Assembly: GCF_004348115.1 (NCBI RefSeq)
Contig: NZ_QPFB01000001.1
Coordinates: 721,978 to 785,977, forward strand
DNA: 64,000 nt
Direction of reading: 5' to 3'
DNA from: Stenotrophomonas sp. ATCM1_4
GTDB taxonomy: Bacteria; Pseudomonadota; Gammaproteobacteria; Xanthomonadales; Xanthomonadaceae
The first letter of the stretch is position 1, and each line of letters begins with the position of its first letter. Below, piece by piece: positions 21,276 to 30,175 of this stretch. The notes beneath the pieces were generated by a model, which did no database searches, was not told the origin of the DNA, and was given only the letters and a program-made list of their open reading frames with translations. A program made the translations under genes and the position numbers.

Positions 21276-22345
21276 CCCCCATCCTGTTCGTCGATCGTGA
21301 CGGCACCCTGATCGAAGAGCCGGCCGATTTCCAGATCGACGCCTACGAAAAGCTGCGTCTGGTGAAGAACGTCATCCCGGCGATGCTCAAGCTGCGTGAT
21401 GCCGGCTACCAGTTCGTCATCGTCTCCAACCAGGATGGGTTGGGCAGCGAAGGCTACCCGCAGGAGCGCTTCGACGGCCCGAACAACCTGATGCTGCAGA
21501 TCTTCGCCAGCCAGGGCATCGTCTTCCGCGACGTGCTGATCGACCCGAGCTGGCCGCACGACAACAGCCCCAACCGCAAGCCGGGCATCGGCATGATGCT
21601 GCCGTACCTGCAGGACCGGGGTATCGACTGGGCGCGCTCGGGCATGGTGGGCGACCGTCCCACCGACATCCAGTTCGCCGACAACTTGAAGATCCGTGGC
21701 TTCCAGCTGCGCACCGACCAGTTCGGCGGCGAGTGGGATTGGGACGGCATCGCCCATGAGCTGGCCGATGCACCGCGCCGCGCCACCGTGCAGCGCGACA
21801 CCAAGGAAACCCGGATCCGCGTGTTCGTGGACCTGGACACCGTGGCCACGGCGAAGATCAGCACCGGCCTGCCGTTCTTCGACCACATGCTCGACCAGAT
21901 CGGCCGCCACGGCGGCTTCGCGCTTGAAGTCGAAGCCAAGGGCGACCTGCATATCGATGAGCACCACACCATCGAGGACACCGGCCTGGCATTGGGCCAG
22001 GCCTTGCGTGATGCGCTGGGCGACAAGCGTGGTATCGGTCGCTATGGCTTCACGCTGCCGATGGACGAGACCCTGGCCAGCGCCGCGTTGGACTTCAGTG
22101 GCCGCCCGTACTTCGTGTTCAAGGGTGACTTCAAGCGCGAGCGGGTAGGGGACATGCCCACCGAGCTGGTGCCGCACTTCTTCCGCTCCCTGTGCGACGC
22201 GGCCGGGCTGAACCTCAACCTCAAGGTGGAAGGCGACAACGACCACCACAAGGTCGAAGCCTGCTTCAAGGCATTGGCCCGTGCCCTGCGCCAGGCCATC
22301 CGCCGCGAAGGCACCGAGCTGCCCTCGACCAAGGGGGCGCTGTGA
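21272..22345 (+). CDS. hisB: Bifunctional histidinol-phosphatase / imidazoleglycerol-phosphate dehydratase
   Basis: The 357-residue fusion has an N-terminal HAD phosphatase ([12 protein letters not shown] at about 5-16) and a C-terminal dehydratase with [29 protein letters not shown] and [20 protein letters not shown]. It catalyses steps 7 and 9 of histidine synthesis. The fused form is the gamma-proteobacterial type. It overlaps both hisC and hisH by 4 bases. Confidence 0.97.
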   Translation: MTPILFVDRDGTLIEEPADFQIDAYEKLRLVKNVIPAMLKLRDAGYQFVIVSNQDGLGSEGYPQERFDGPNNLMLQIFASQGIVFRDVLIDPSWPHDNSPNRKPGIGMMLPYLQDRGIDWARSGMVGDRPTDIQFADNLKIRGFQLRTDQFGGEWDWDGIAHELADAPRRATVQRDTKETRIRVFVDLDTVATAKISTGLPFFDHMLDQIGRHGGFALEVEAKGDLHIDEHHTIEDTGLALGQALRDALGDKRGIGRYGFTLPMDETLASAALDFSGRPYFVFKGDFKRERVGDMPTELVPHFFRSLCDAAGLNLNLKVEGDNDHHKVEACFKALARALRQAIRREGTELPSTKGAL

Positions 22346-22944
22346 GCGCGATCGGCCTGGTCGATGCCGGCGGTGCCAACCTCGGCTCGGTGCGCTATGC
22401 GCTGGAGCGGCTGGGGCAGACGGTGTGCATGGTGCGCACCGCCGAAGACCTGGTTGGCGTGCCGCGGGTGATCCTGCCCGGCGTCGGCGCCGCCGCCGAA
22501 GGCATGCGCCGGCTGCACGCGCAGGGCCTGGTCGAGCCGCTGCGCACTTTGCAGGTACCGCTGATGGGCATCTGCCTGGGCATGCAGCTGCTGTTCGAGG
22601 CATCGGAAGAGGGCAAGGTCGACTGTCTGGGACTGTTGCCCGGCGTGGTCCGTCGCCTGCATCCGGGCGTGGGCGTACGCGTGCCGCACATGGGATGGAA
22701 CAAATTGTTGGCACTGCGCGAGTCGCCCTTGCTGGACGGCGTCCCCGTCGGTGCCAGTGCCTACTTCGTACACAGCTATGCCGCACCGGTGACATCGGAC
22801 ACGGTCGCGGCCTGCCATCACGGCGGGTTGTTCACCGCCGTGGTCCAGCGCGGCCGCCTGTGCGGCGCGCAGTTCCACCCGGAGCGCTCCGCCGGCGCCG
22901 GCGCCCGCCTCCTGCGCAATTTCATCGAGACCGACTTCCCATGA
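22342..22944 (+). CDS. hisH: Imidazole glycerol phosphate synthase, glutaminase subunit
   Basis: The 200-residue class I glutaminase supplies ammonia to HisF. The nucleophile is in [14 protein letters not shown] (near residue 77) and the His/Glu pair in [11 protein letters not shown] near the C-terminus. It starts with GTG at 22342 overlapping the hisB stop. Confidence 0.96.
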   Translation: MSAIGLVDAGGANLGSVRYALERLGQTVCMVRTAEDLVGVPRVILPGVGAAAEGMRRLHAQGLVEPLRTLQVPLMGICLGMQLLFEASEEGKVDCLGLLPGVVRRLHPGVGVRVPHMGWNKLLALRESPLLDGVPVGASAYFVHSYAAPVTSDTVAACHHGGLFTAVVQRGRLCGAQFHPERSAGAGARLLRNFIETDFP

Positions 22945-23675
22945 GTTTCACCGTCTATCCCGCGCTGGACATCCGCAATGGCAGCGTCGTGCGCCTGCTG
23001 CAGGGCGACTACGCCCAACAGACCACCTATGGCGACGACGCGCTGCCGCGTGCGCAGGCCTTCGCCGCCGCCGGCGCGTGTTGGATGCATCTGGTCGACC
23101 TGGATGCAGCCAAGGCCGGCGGCTACACGTTGGCAGCGCTGCTCGCGCAGATCGCCTCGACCACCACACTGAAGGTGCAGACCGGCGGTGGCGTGCGCGG
23201 TCGCGACGACGTGGCGCGCATCCTGGATGCCGGCGCCAGCCGCGTGGTGATCGGTTCACTGGCGGTGCGCGAGCCGGACGACGTATTGGCGTGGTTGTCC
23301 GAGTTCGGTCCCGAGCACCTGACCATCGCCCTGGATACCCGTCAGGGCGAGGACGGCGTCTGGCGCCTGCCGGTACATGGTTGGACCGAGACCGCCGACG
23401 TCACCCTGGATGCACTGGCCCAGCGCTATGCCCGTGCCGGCATGAAACACCTGCTGTGCACCGACATTTCCCGTGACGGCATGCTGACCGGTCCCAACAT
23501 CGACCTGTACGCGCACCTGGTGCAACTGCTGCCCGGGGTGGCGGTGCAGGCTTCCGGCGGTGTGCGTGACGTCGCCGACGTGCACGCGGCCAAGGTGGCC
23601 GGTTGCGGTGGCGCCGTGCTGGGCAAGGCCTTGTTGGAAGGCCGGCTGCAACTCGACGAGGCCCTGGCATGTTGA
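22941..23675 (+). CDS. hisA: ProFAR isomerase (HisA)
   Basis: The 244-residue TIM barrel opens the ribose ring of ProFAR to give PRFAR. It begins [19 protein letters not shown] with the catalytic aspartate, and has [34 protein letters not shown] and [12 protein letters not shown]. It overlaps hisH by 4 bases and hisF by 7. Confidence 0.96.
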   Translation: MSFTVYPALDIRNGSVVRLLQGDYAQQTTYGDDALPRAQAFAAAGACWMHLVDLDAAKAGGYTLAALLAQIASTTTLKVQTGGGVRGRDDVARILDAGASRVVIGSLAVREPDDVLAWLSEFGPEHLTIALDTRQGEDGVWRLPVHGWTETADVTLDALAQRYARAGMKHLLCTDISRDGMLTGPNIDLYAHLVQLLPGVAVQASGGVRDVADVHAAKVAGCGGAVLGKALLEGRLQLDEALAC

Positions 23676-24445
23676 GCCGCCGCATCATTCCCTGCCTGGA
23701 CGTGCGCGAAGGCCGTGTGGTCAAGGGCGTCAGGTTCCGTGACCATGTCGACATGGGCGACATCACCGAGCTGGCATTGCGCTACCGCGACGCTGGCGCC
23801 GACGAGCTGGTGTTCTACGACATTTCCGCTAGCCCGGAAGGGCGCTCGGTGGACCGGGCCTGGATCGAACGCGTCGCCCGTCTGATCGACATCCCCTTCT
23901 GCGTGGCCGGAGGCATCCGAGACGTCGAGACCGCCCGCGCGGTGCTGCATGCCGGCGCGGACAAGATCTCCATCAACACCCCGGCGCTGGAGCACCCGGC
24001 GCTGATCGAGGCGCTGGCCGAGGCTTTCGGCGAGCAATGCGTGGTGGTCGGCATCGACTCCATCCGCGAGCCCGACGGCCAATGGCGGGTGCGTTCCTAC
24101 ACCGGCGACCCGGCCAAGACCCGCGCCGAGGCACGGTTGACGCTGGACTGGGTGCGTGAAGTACAGCAGCGCGGCGCAGGTGAAATCGTGCTGAACTGCA
24201 TGGACAGCGACGGCGTGCGCAGGGGCTACGATATTGCCCAGTTGCGCCAGGCCCGGGCGGTGAGCACGGTGCCGTTGATCGCCTCCGGCGGTGCCGGGAC
24301 GCCACAGCACTTTGCCGACGTGTTCGAACAGGCTGACGTGGACGGGGCCCTGGCCGCCAGTGTCTTCCACTCCGGCGCCATCGCCATTCCGGAACTGAAA
24401 CAGTTCCTGCGCGAACAACAGATCGAGGTAAGGGATGTCTACTGA
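23669..24445 (+). CDS. hisF: Imidazole glycerol phosphate synthase, cyclase subunit
   Basis: The 258-residue TIM barrel pairs with HisH to make IGP and AICAR. It has [19 protein letters not shown] at the start with the catalytic aspartate, [30 protein letters not shown] with the second aspartate, and [12 protein letters not shown]. The start is inside the end of hisA. Confidence 0.97.
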   Translation: MLSRRIIPCLDVREGRVVKGVRFRDHVDMGDITELALRYRDAGADELVFYDISASPEGRSVDRAWIERVARLIDIPFCVAGGIRDVETARAVLHAGADKISINTPALEHPALIEALAEAFGEQCVVVGIDSIREPDGQWRVRSYTGDPAKTRAEARLTLDWVREVQQRGAGEIVLNCMDSDGVRRGYDIAQLRQARAVSTVPLIASGGAGTPQHFADVFEQADVDGALAASVFHSGAIAIPELKQFLREQQIEVRDVY

Positions 24446-25073
24446 TTTCACGCCGGTCGACCCGGCCACGCTGGATTGGGCCAAGGTTGACGGGCTGATG
24501 CCGGCCATCATCCAGGATGCGGCGACGCTGCGCGTGCTGATGCTGGGCTACATGGACCGCGATGCCCTGGACAAGACCCGGGCGAGCGGCAGGGTCACGT
24601 TCTTCAGTCGCAGCAAGCAGCGGCTGTGGACGAAGGGGGAAACCTCGGGGAACCACCTGGAGCTGGTCGAGATCCGTACCGATTGCGACGCCGACACACT
24701 GCTGGTCAGCGTGCGCCCGCACGGGCCGACCTGCCATACCGGTGCCACCAGCTGCTTTGGCGCCACGCCCGGCAATTTCCTCGGCGCGCTGGACGCACTG
24801 GTCAAGCAGCGCGAGCACGACCGCCCGCTCAACAGCTACACCACCCAGCTGTTCGAGAAGGGCCCGCGCCATATCGCGCAGAAAGTGGGCGAGGAGGGCG
24901 TGGAAACGGCGCTGGCCGGTGTCGTGCAGCGTGACGAAGACCTGCTCGGCGAGTCGGCCGACCTGCTGTTCCACCTGATCGTGCTGCTGCGCTCGCGCGG
25001 CCTGTCGCTGGAGGATGCGGTGGCCGTGCTGGAGACGCGCCACGCCAAGGCCGTGGAGAAGGCGGCCGGCTGA
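24435..25073 (+). CDS. hisI: Bifunctional phosphoribosyl-AMP cyclohydrolase / phosphoribosyl-ATP pyrophosphatase
   Basis: The 212-residue fusion (HisIE) has a HisI part with [20 protein letters not shown] and metal-binding HTGATSCFG (about 98-106), then a HisE part with [21 protein letters not shown]. It catalyses steps 2 and 3 and closes the operon, overlapping hisF by 11 bases. No clear terminator follows; the 210 bases to the next gene hold nothing recognisable. Confidence 0.96.
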   Translation: MSTDFTPVDPATLDWAKVDGLMPAIIQDAATLRVLMLGYMDRDALDKTRASGRVTFFSRSKQRLWTKGETSGNHLELVEIRTDCDADTLLVSVRPHGPTCHTGATSCFGATPGNFLGALDALVKQREHDRPLNSYTTQLFEKGPRHIAQKVGEEGVETALAGVVQRDEDLLGESADLLFHLIVLLRSRGLSLEDAVAVLETRHAKAVEKAAG

Positions 25074-25283
25074 AGCAATGATGCAGGTCCTCCCGCCGGT
25101 ACGGCTGAGGGAGGGCCCGGCAAACGCGGGCGGGGATGAAGCCCGGCCAGGCTCTCTCTCCGCCTGGCCGGCACTCCCTGCGGCAACGGTCTCCTCCCGT
25201 CGGCCGCCAGTTTCCGCCATGCCGCTGTCGCAACGCCGGGGCGATAATGGAGGTCCGTACATCATCCGCCCGCCGAGGATTCC

Positions 25284-26804
25284 ATGCGTCATTCCCTGTT
25301 GACCGGCCTGTTGCTGGCCGGTGCGCCGTTCGTGGCGGCCGCCTCCTGCGGCAGCGGCAGTGTCTTCGCCGATGCGAACGGCAACGGCAGGCAGGATGCG
25401 GGCGAAACGCCGCTGGCCGGCATCAGGATTTCCGATGGCGAGCACATCGCCTTGACCGACACGGCTGGCCGTTATCAGCTCCCGGCCTCCACGCAACCGA
25501 ACATCTTCGTCATCAAGCCTGCCGGCTACGCTGCGGCCGCCCGTGCTGATGGGTTGCCGGACATCTGGCGCCCGCGTGATGGGCAGGGTGGGCAGTGCAG
25601 GCCGTTTGCACTGGTGCCGCAGCCGGACGCGCCGGACAGCTTCCAGGCGCTGGTCATGGCCGACAGCCAGACCGGCAGTGCGCTGGACGTGGGCTATTTC
25701 GAGCGCGACATCATCGAGCCACTGCGTGGCAAGCATCAGGCGCGGCTCGGGATGACGCTGGGGGATGTCACCAATGACGATCCCTCGCTGTATCCGGCGC
25801 TCACCCGTGCGGTGACGTCGCTCGGCGTGCCGTGGCTGCATGTTCCCGGCAATCACGACATGGACATCGGCGCGAGCAGTGATGCGACGTCGCTGGCCAG
25901 TTACCACCGTTACCTCGGGCCGGACACCTACGCCTGGGAAGAGGCATCGATGGTGTTCATCGGGCTGGACGACATCCTTGCCCAACCCGGGCAGAAGCCG
26001 GCCTACATTGGCGGCCTGCGCGAGGACCAGTTCGCCTTCCTGGAGCGCTACCTGCCCACGGTTGGCCGCGACAAGCTGGTCGTGCTTGGCCTCCATATCC
26101 CGCTGTTCGACCACGTCTTCCGTGAGCAGGACCGCGCCCGCCTGTTCGCCCTGTTGGAGAAGGTGGAGCACCCGCTGATCCTCAGCGGACACACCCACAA
26201 CCAGAGCCAGGTGTTCTGGTCGGCCGCGCAGGGGTGGAAGGGGGCGCGTCCGTTGCACGAATACAACGTCGGCGCCGCCTGCGGCGCGTTCTGGTCCGGC
26301 GTGAAGGATGCGCAGGGCATCCCCGATACGACCATGGCCGACGGCACGCCCAACGGCTACGGCCTGCTCAACGTGCAGCCGCATGGGCAGTACAGCGTCG
26401 AGTACCGGGTCGCGCGTGCGCCGGCGGACCATCAGATCGCGCTGCATGCGCCCAAGGTGCTGCGCCAGGGCGCTTATCCGGCCTGGGGTGTGTACGCCAA
26501 CGTGTTCATGGGCCACGACGGGCTGCCGGTGGATTTCCGTGTCGACGGTGGCCAGTGGCAGGCGATGAAGCAGGTCCGCCAGCCCGACCCGCGGCTGCTG
26601 GTGGAGAACATCGCCGACGACCTGGCCGAAACGCTGCGCGGCTACGATCGCTCCCCCGAAGCCGTGCCCTCCACGCACCTGTGGCGCGCCGCGCTGCCGA
26701 CCGGGCTGGCCGAGGGCGAGCACACCGTCGAAGTGCGCACCACCTTGAACGGCAAGTCTTATACCGCCACCACCGGTTACCACCTGCAGTCCGCCAGTCC
26801 CTGA
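25284..26804 (+). CDS. Secreted calcineurin-like metallophosphoesterase
   Basis: The 506-residue protein has a Sec signal (about 1-20, ending FVAAAS), an N-terminal beta-sandwich with SVFADANGNGRQDAGE, a metallophosphoesterase core and a C-terminal domain. Metal motifs visible are MADSQTG, LGDVTND, PGNHDMDI, LHIPLF and LSGHTHNQ. The first motif has Gln where many calcineurin-like enzymes have His. The three-part layout matches MetallophosN / Metallophos / MetallophosC proteins. Substrate is unknown; location is probably periplasmic. Confidence 0.85.
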   Translation: MRHSLLTGLLLAGAPFVAAASCGSGSVFADANGNGRQDAGETPLAGIRISDGEHIALTDTAGRYQLPASTQPNIFVIKPAGYAAAARADGLPDIWRPRDGQGGQCRPFALVPQPDAPDSFQALVMADSQTGSALDVGYFERDIIEPLRGKHQARLGMTLGDVTNDDPSLYPALTRAVTSLGVPWLHVPGNHDMDIGASSDATSLASYHRYLGPDTYAWEEASMVFIGLDDILAQPGQKPAYIGGLREDQFAFLERYLPTVGRDKLVVLGLHIPLFDHVFREQDRARLFALLEKVEHPLILSGHTHNQSQVFWSAAQGWKGARPLHEYNVGAACGAFWSGVKDAQGIPDTTMADGTPNGYGLLNVQPHGQYSVEYRVARAPADHQIALHAPKVLRQGAYPAWGVYANVFMGHDGLPVDFRVDGGQWQAMKQVRQPDPRLLVENIADDLAETLRGYDRSPEAVPSTHLWRAALPTGLAEGEHTVEVRTTLNGKSYTATTGYHLQSASP

Positions 26805-26962
26805 CGACGAACACGCCAATGGGCGGGGCCGCTCGGCAGGAACCGCCCCGGCCGCGACGCACGCACGGCCTGCTCCGCGCGGCGCCCTCAACGGCAAGGG
26901 AGTGCCCCGCCAAATCCCGTACCCTTCACCATTCCAGTACCCGCACCGCAAGAGAAAAGAGC

Positions 26963-27610
26963 ATGCGCAACAAGGAAGTGAAGTGCGTCACCCTGATGGC
27001 ATGGATGCTGGCCAGCAGCGCCTGTTCGTTGCCTGCGACCGAGACGGTGGTCGAACCCATCGATCCGGCACGCAAGCTGATCGGCGCGGTGCAGGGCACC
27101 GGAGCCGTCAGTCCGCTGCTGGGTAGCGATGTGCTCGTCGAGGGCGTGGTCGTGCGCAACCTGATGGGTGACAGCGATGACGTCGGCCAGGAAATGAAGG
27201 AAACCCTGGGTGAGGGAGTAGGCAGCGCCGCGCCGCCGATAGGCTGGTTCATCCAGGACGAAGGCGATGGTAATCCGGCCACGTCCGACGGGGTGTTCGT
27301 GCTCGACCAGGGTTACGACACGTCGATCAACATGCCGGCCGACGCCGAGTACACGATGCGGCTGGGTTCGCGGGTACGGACCGGCGACCGGGTGACCGTG
27401 CGCGGGCGGGTGGTCGAGTTGCCCCAGGCGCAGGCTGCCGACCAGCCGCGCAGTACCGGGCATCCGGTGTCGCGTGGCGACGCCGACGGCAGCGTCACCG
27501 CGATCGCGGCGACGTCGGTGACGTTGGTGGCACCTGCGGAGCGGGCCAGCCCGATCACCGTACTGCCGGCCTCCGCCGTCAGCGAGGCTACCGAAGCCAT
27601 GCGTCGCTGA
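26963..27610 (+). CDS. Lone OB-fold protein resembling the N-terminal part of ExeM/YhcR-type nucleases
   Basis: The 215-residue protein has a hydrophobic N-terminus ending LASSAC, a possible but weak lipobox, then IGAVQGTGAVSPLLGSDV, a GWFIQDEGDGNPATSDGVFVL segment and RTGDRVTVRGRVVEL. These are hallmarks of the OB-fold domain that precedes the nuclease domain in secreted ExeM/YhcR-like enzymes. Here the frame stops where the nuclease domain would begin, and the next 107 bases do not resume it. It may be a truncated nuclease gene or a free-standing binding protein. Confidence 0.6.
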   Translation: MRNKEVKCVTLMAWMLASSACSLPATETVVEPIDPARKLIGAVQGTGAVSPLLGSDVLVEGVVVRNLMGDSDDVGQEMKETLGEGVGSAAPPIGWFIQDEGDGNPATSDGVFVLDQGYDTSINMPADAEYTMRLGSRVRTGDRVTVRGRVVELPQAQAADQPRSTGHPVSRGDADGSVTAIAATSVTLVAPAERASPITVLPASAVSEATEAMRR

Positions 27611-27717
27611 AGCCACGGTAGCAGCGACCTCGATTGCGAACCCCATTGCAGTGCTTCGCCGGCAGTGCCAAACCCCTGCATGCCGCGGCCCTGTGCATCT
27701 GGATGCCCACCGGCCGC

Positions 27718-28719
27718 CTACAAGCCGTTCTTGTTGGCGCGACCGTCAGCCGGTGCCTTGGTGCGTAGCGCGCCCGTCGGGGCCCGCGGCACATGCACGT
27801 ACGGGTAGGGCACGGCGGCCGTCTCTGGCAGGCCCAGCCGCCATTTGCCGAGCACGCTGCTGACGCGTTTGCCGGCATCGAGCTGGGGTTCGGATGGCAA
27901 CTCGCCTTCTTCCTTTTCACGCTCGCGCACGGTGGCGCTGGCACGCGAGAAGGCATCGGCGAAATCGCTGGTGGCGTTCATCGCTTCCACCAGGAAGGCA
28001 CGCCCGAACCAGGTGGCACTGTCGGTGTTGCCGCAGCCGAAGGAGGGACGGTCGTGGCGCGCCGCGGTGATGATCATCCGGTTGGGGGCTTTCAGGGCGG
28101 GGATGAAGCCGCCGGAGTAGCAGGCGGAGACCACGATCACCGCGTTTCCGATCCCCGCTTCGTTCAATGATTCGGCCAGGTCCCCGGGCGTGAGGTAGTC
28201 CTCCTGGCCCGGTCCGGTATGCAGGTAGAAGCTGCTGTCGTCCAGGCCATGGCTGCTCAGGTAGACCAGCAGCACGTCCTCCTTGGGGTCCAGTCGCTGG
28301 CCTAGCGCATCAAGCGCGTAGCCAATGCTCTGGTAGGTCGCCAGCGGTTGTGCCTGCGCCCCGGCGCGCGTATCGGGGTGATTGACCAGGCTGAGCATGC
28401 GGCCTTCGGCATCCCAGCGTTGGGCCGACAGTTGGCGCAGGTACAGCACTTCGTTGCGGAAGACGTCTTCATCGACATCCCCGGCCACGCCCAACACGTA
28501 CAGGTCGGTGACGCCCGGTCGCTGCGCGGCCAGGGCATTGATCTGGCTGTCCAGCAATGCCTTCTGTGCGCGCCCGAACGCGGGCGTGGTGGGTTGCCAG
28601 TCCGGTGCTTCCGGTGTGCGCGCCAGCGCAGGCCAGATGCCGAACAGCAGGACAGCGGACAAGGCCAGAGGACGCAGGCGCGACAGCAGGCAGCGGAGCG
28701 GGGATCTGGCCATGGCCAC
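27718..28719 (-). CDS. C13 (legumain-like) cysteine peptidase family protein
   Basis: The 333-residue protein has an N-terminal signal or anchor (about 15-33) and the clan CD core: YVLGVAGDVDEDVFRNE, LLVYLSSHGLDD with the catalytic His, and AVIVVSACYSGGF with the catalytic Cys. The family includes bacterial relatives of legumain and GPI transamidase. Substrates in bacteria are poorly known. The gene is convergent with the OB-fold gene. A second ATG two codons later is an alternative start. Confidence 0.8.
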   Translation of the reverse strand: MAMARSPLRCLLSRLRPLALSAVLLFGIWPALARTPEAPDWQPTTPAFGRAQKALLDSQINALAAQRPGVTDLYVLGVAGDVDEDVFRNEVLYLRQLSAQRWDAEGRMLSLVNHPDTRAGAQAQPLATYQSIGYALDALGQRLDPKEDVLLVYLSSHGLDDSSFYLHTGPGQEDYLTPGDLAESLNEAGIGNAVIVVSACYSGGFIPALKAPNRMIITAARHDRPSFGCGNTDSATWFGRAFLVEAMNATSDFADAFSRASATVREREKEEGELPSEPQLDAGKRVSSVLGKWRLGLPETAAVPYPYVHVPRAPTGALRTKAPADGRANKNGL

Positions 28720-28776
28720 AGGTCGCGGAGGAGTTGCCTGGATTCTATCGACTCCGTGCCCTTCAGCGTCCAGCCC

Positions 28777-29172
28777 CTACCAGCAGGCGGCATGGACCTG
28801 GTTGTCCCAATGGCTTGAGAGCGCGAAGTCCCGTTTCAGCCCGGCCTTGGCATAGGCCTGGCTGCGACCGCGCCGCGCCAGCTCACAGGCACCTGCCGCG
28901 GGTGTGGGTGGTCGGCCGGAACGCCGTGTCCGCTGTGCCGGAACGGCATTGGCGCGCTTGAGTTCACGCTCGATGGCCTGCAGGCGCGCCTGCGCGTGCC
29001 GGTCGAACGGTTCGGGTGCCGCCGTCCATTGCTTCAACGGCGGGCCGTCGCAGGGCAGGGACTGATAGGCGATCCCATCGTCGGTGCGGCACTTGAACAC
29101 CTGTTGTGCATGGGCCGGTCCGCAGCCCAGGTTGATGAAGATGAAAGCCAGCACGATGACCACGACCGGCAT
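28777..29172 (-). CDS. DUF4124-like exported protein
   Basis: The 131-residue protein has a signal peptide (about 1-22, cut after AHA), then QQVFKCRTDDGIAYQSLPC, the short DUF4124 motif, and a basic, probably helical remainder with three further cysteines. DUF4124 proteins are exported in many proteobacteria and have no assigned role. It is 57 bases upstream of the C13 peptidase gene in the same direction. Confidence 0.65.
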   Translation of the reverse strand: MPVVVIVLAFIFINLGCGPAHAQQVFKCRTDDGIAYQSLPCDGPPLKQWTAAPEPFDRHAQARLQAIERELKRANAVPAQRTRRSGRPPTPAAGACELARRGRSQAYAKAGLKRDFALSSHWDNQVHAACW

Positions 29173-29330
29173 GCGATGCTCCTCGCAGGGATTGAGCCGA
29201 TACGTTGCCGCGTGCTTCCTGCCGGGGCAGCCGGGAAGCCCATCCCATGTGCGTAGGAGTTCAGCCAGTTGCCCCTGGGCGCGATGACCTGTTCGCTGGC
29301 GAGATGTGAAGAAATTTTTTCACAAATGTC

Positions 29331-29359
29331 TTGCGGGCCTAAAAAAGCCGGGCTATTAT
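29331..29359 (+). promoter_or_regulatory. tRNA cluster promoter
   Basis: A -35 TTGCGG (29331-29336) and a -10 TATTAT (29354-29359) are exactly 17 bases apart and end 18 bases before the first tRNA. A second possible -10, CATAAT (29694-29699), precedes the truncated tRNA-Ala. Confidence 0.75.
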
Positions 29360-29377
29360 TTCTTTCTCGGCGACGTC

Positions 29378-29453
29378 GGGGCCATAGCTCAGCTGGGAGA
29401 GCGCCTGCATGGCATGCAGGAGGTCAGCGGTTCGATCCCGCTTGGCTCCACCA
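29378..29453 (+). tRNA. tRNA-Ala (anticodon GGC)
   Basis: Acceptor GGGGCCA pairs with TGGCTCC (one G-U), anticodon stem CCTGC/GCAGG encloses ATGGCAT, T arm has GTTCGATCC, discriminator A29450 and encoded CCA. Confidence 0.96.
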
Positions 29454-29507
29454 AATCCGGACATTAGGCCGTTCGGATCGTCGGAAACAACTTGATGAGT
29501 ATAACGC

Positions 29508-29583
29508 GTCCCCATCGTCTAGAGGCCTAGGACATCACCCTTTCACGGTGGCGACCGGGGTTCGAATCCCCGTGGGGACGCCA
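29508..29583 (+). tRNA. tRNA-Glu (anticodon TTC)
   Basis: Acceptor GTCCCCA pairs with TGGGGAC, the loop contains CTTTCAC, T arm has GGTTCGAATCC, discriminator G29580 and encoded CCA. Confidence 0.96.
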
Positions 29584-29721
29584 TTCATCACTGTAGTACG
29601 GTCCCGGTCATGTGCCGGGATCCTGTTGAAAAGATCATCCTCCCAGGATGGTCCGAAAGGAAAAAAGAGTTTCCTTTCCAACAGAAAGTCTGCCATAATG
29701 GCGGGCTCGCGGTAACAACGT

Positions 29722-29787
29722 GGGGCTATAGCTCAGCTGGGAGAGCGCCTGCATGGCATGCAGGAGGTCAGCGGTTCGATCCCGCTT
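29722..29787 (+). pseudogene. 3'-truncated tRNA-Ala (GGC)
   Basis: From base 1 to base 66 this repeats the tRNA-Ala at 29378 with only its seventh-position acceptor changes (GGGGCTA instead of GGGGCCA). It then stops: the 3' acceptor strand, discriminator and CCA are absent, and tRNA-Gly begins at the very next base. The following GCGGGAA cannot pair with GGGGCTA. As written it cannot form a complete tRNA; a collapsed assembly is an alternative explanation. Confidence 0.85.
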
Positions 29788-29863
<76 letters not shown>

Positions 29864-29873
29864 GTAGAAGAAA

Positions 29874-29899
29874 AGCCCCGCTACGCGGGGCTTTTTGTT
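29874..29899 (+). terminator. Intrinsic terminator of the tRNA cluster
   Basis: Perfect 8-bp stem AGCCCCGC (29874-29881) with GCGGGGCT (29885-29892), TAC loop, followed by a T-rich tail. Confidence 0.93.
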
Positions 29900-30021
29900 T
29901 CCCGGTCTTCGGGACTGTCGAGGCTGGGAGGGGCGGTCAGCGGGCGTGTTTTGCGCTAGAATCGGGCCAGTTCCCCCGGCTGACAGGTGGCCCGCGCCAA
30001 CGCGCCGGCCGAGAGTGTGAC

Positions 30022-30048
30022 ATGAGCACTACCACTGCCCATCGCTGA
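30022..30048 (+). CDS. Threonine leader peptide of thrS (MSTTTAHR)
   Basis: An eight-codon frame with three consecutive Thr codons lies between a probable -10 (TAGAAT, 29957-29962) and an intrinsic terminator in front of thrS. This is the layout of an amino-acid-controlled attenuator: stalling at Thr codons when charged tRNA-Thr is short should allow read-through. E. coli thrS is instead controlled by translation, so this would be a different solution. Confidence 0.7.
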   Translation: MSTTTAHR

Positions 30049-30071
30049 TCTTCCGCCACCGCCCTGATCCC

Positions 30072-30094
30072 AGGCGCCGTCGTGGCGCTTTTTT
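30072..30094 (+). terminator. Attenuator terminator upstream of thrS
   Basis: AGGCGCC (30072-30078) pairs with GGCGCTT (30084-30090) around a GTCGT loop and is followed by six T residues. It lies 23 bases after the leader stop and 82 bases before the thrS start. The competing antiterminator was not identified. Confidence 0.78.
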
Positions 30095-30175
30095 ATTGCC
30101 CGCAAATCCCCATCGAAGCCGCCCGTCGGGCTGTTTCCAGGCCCGTCCGCCGGGTCGTGACTCCAGGTGAATCCC

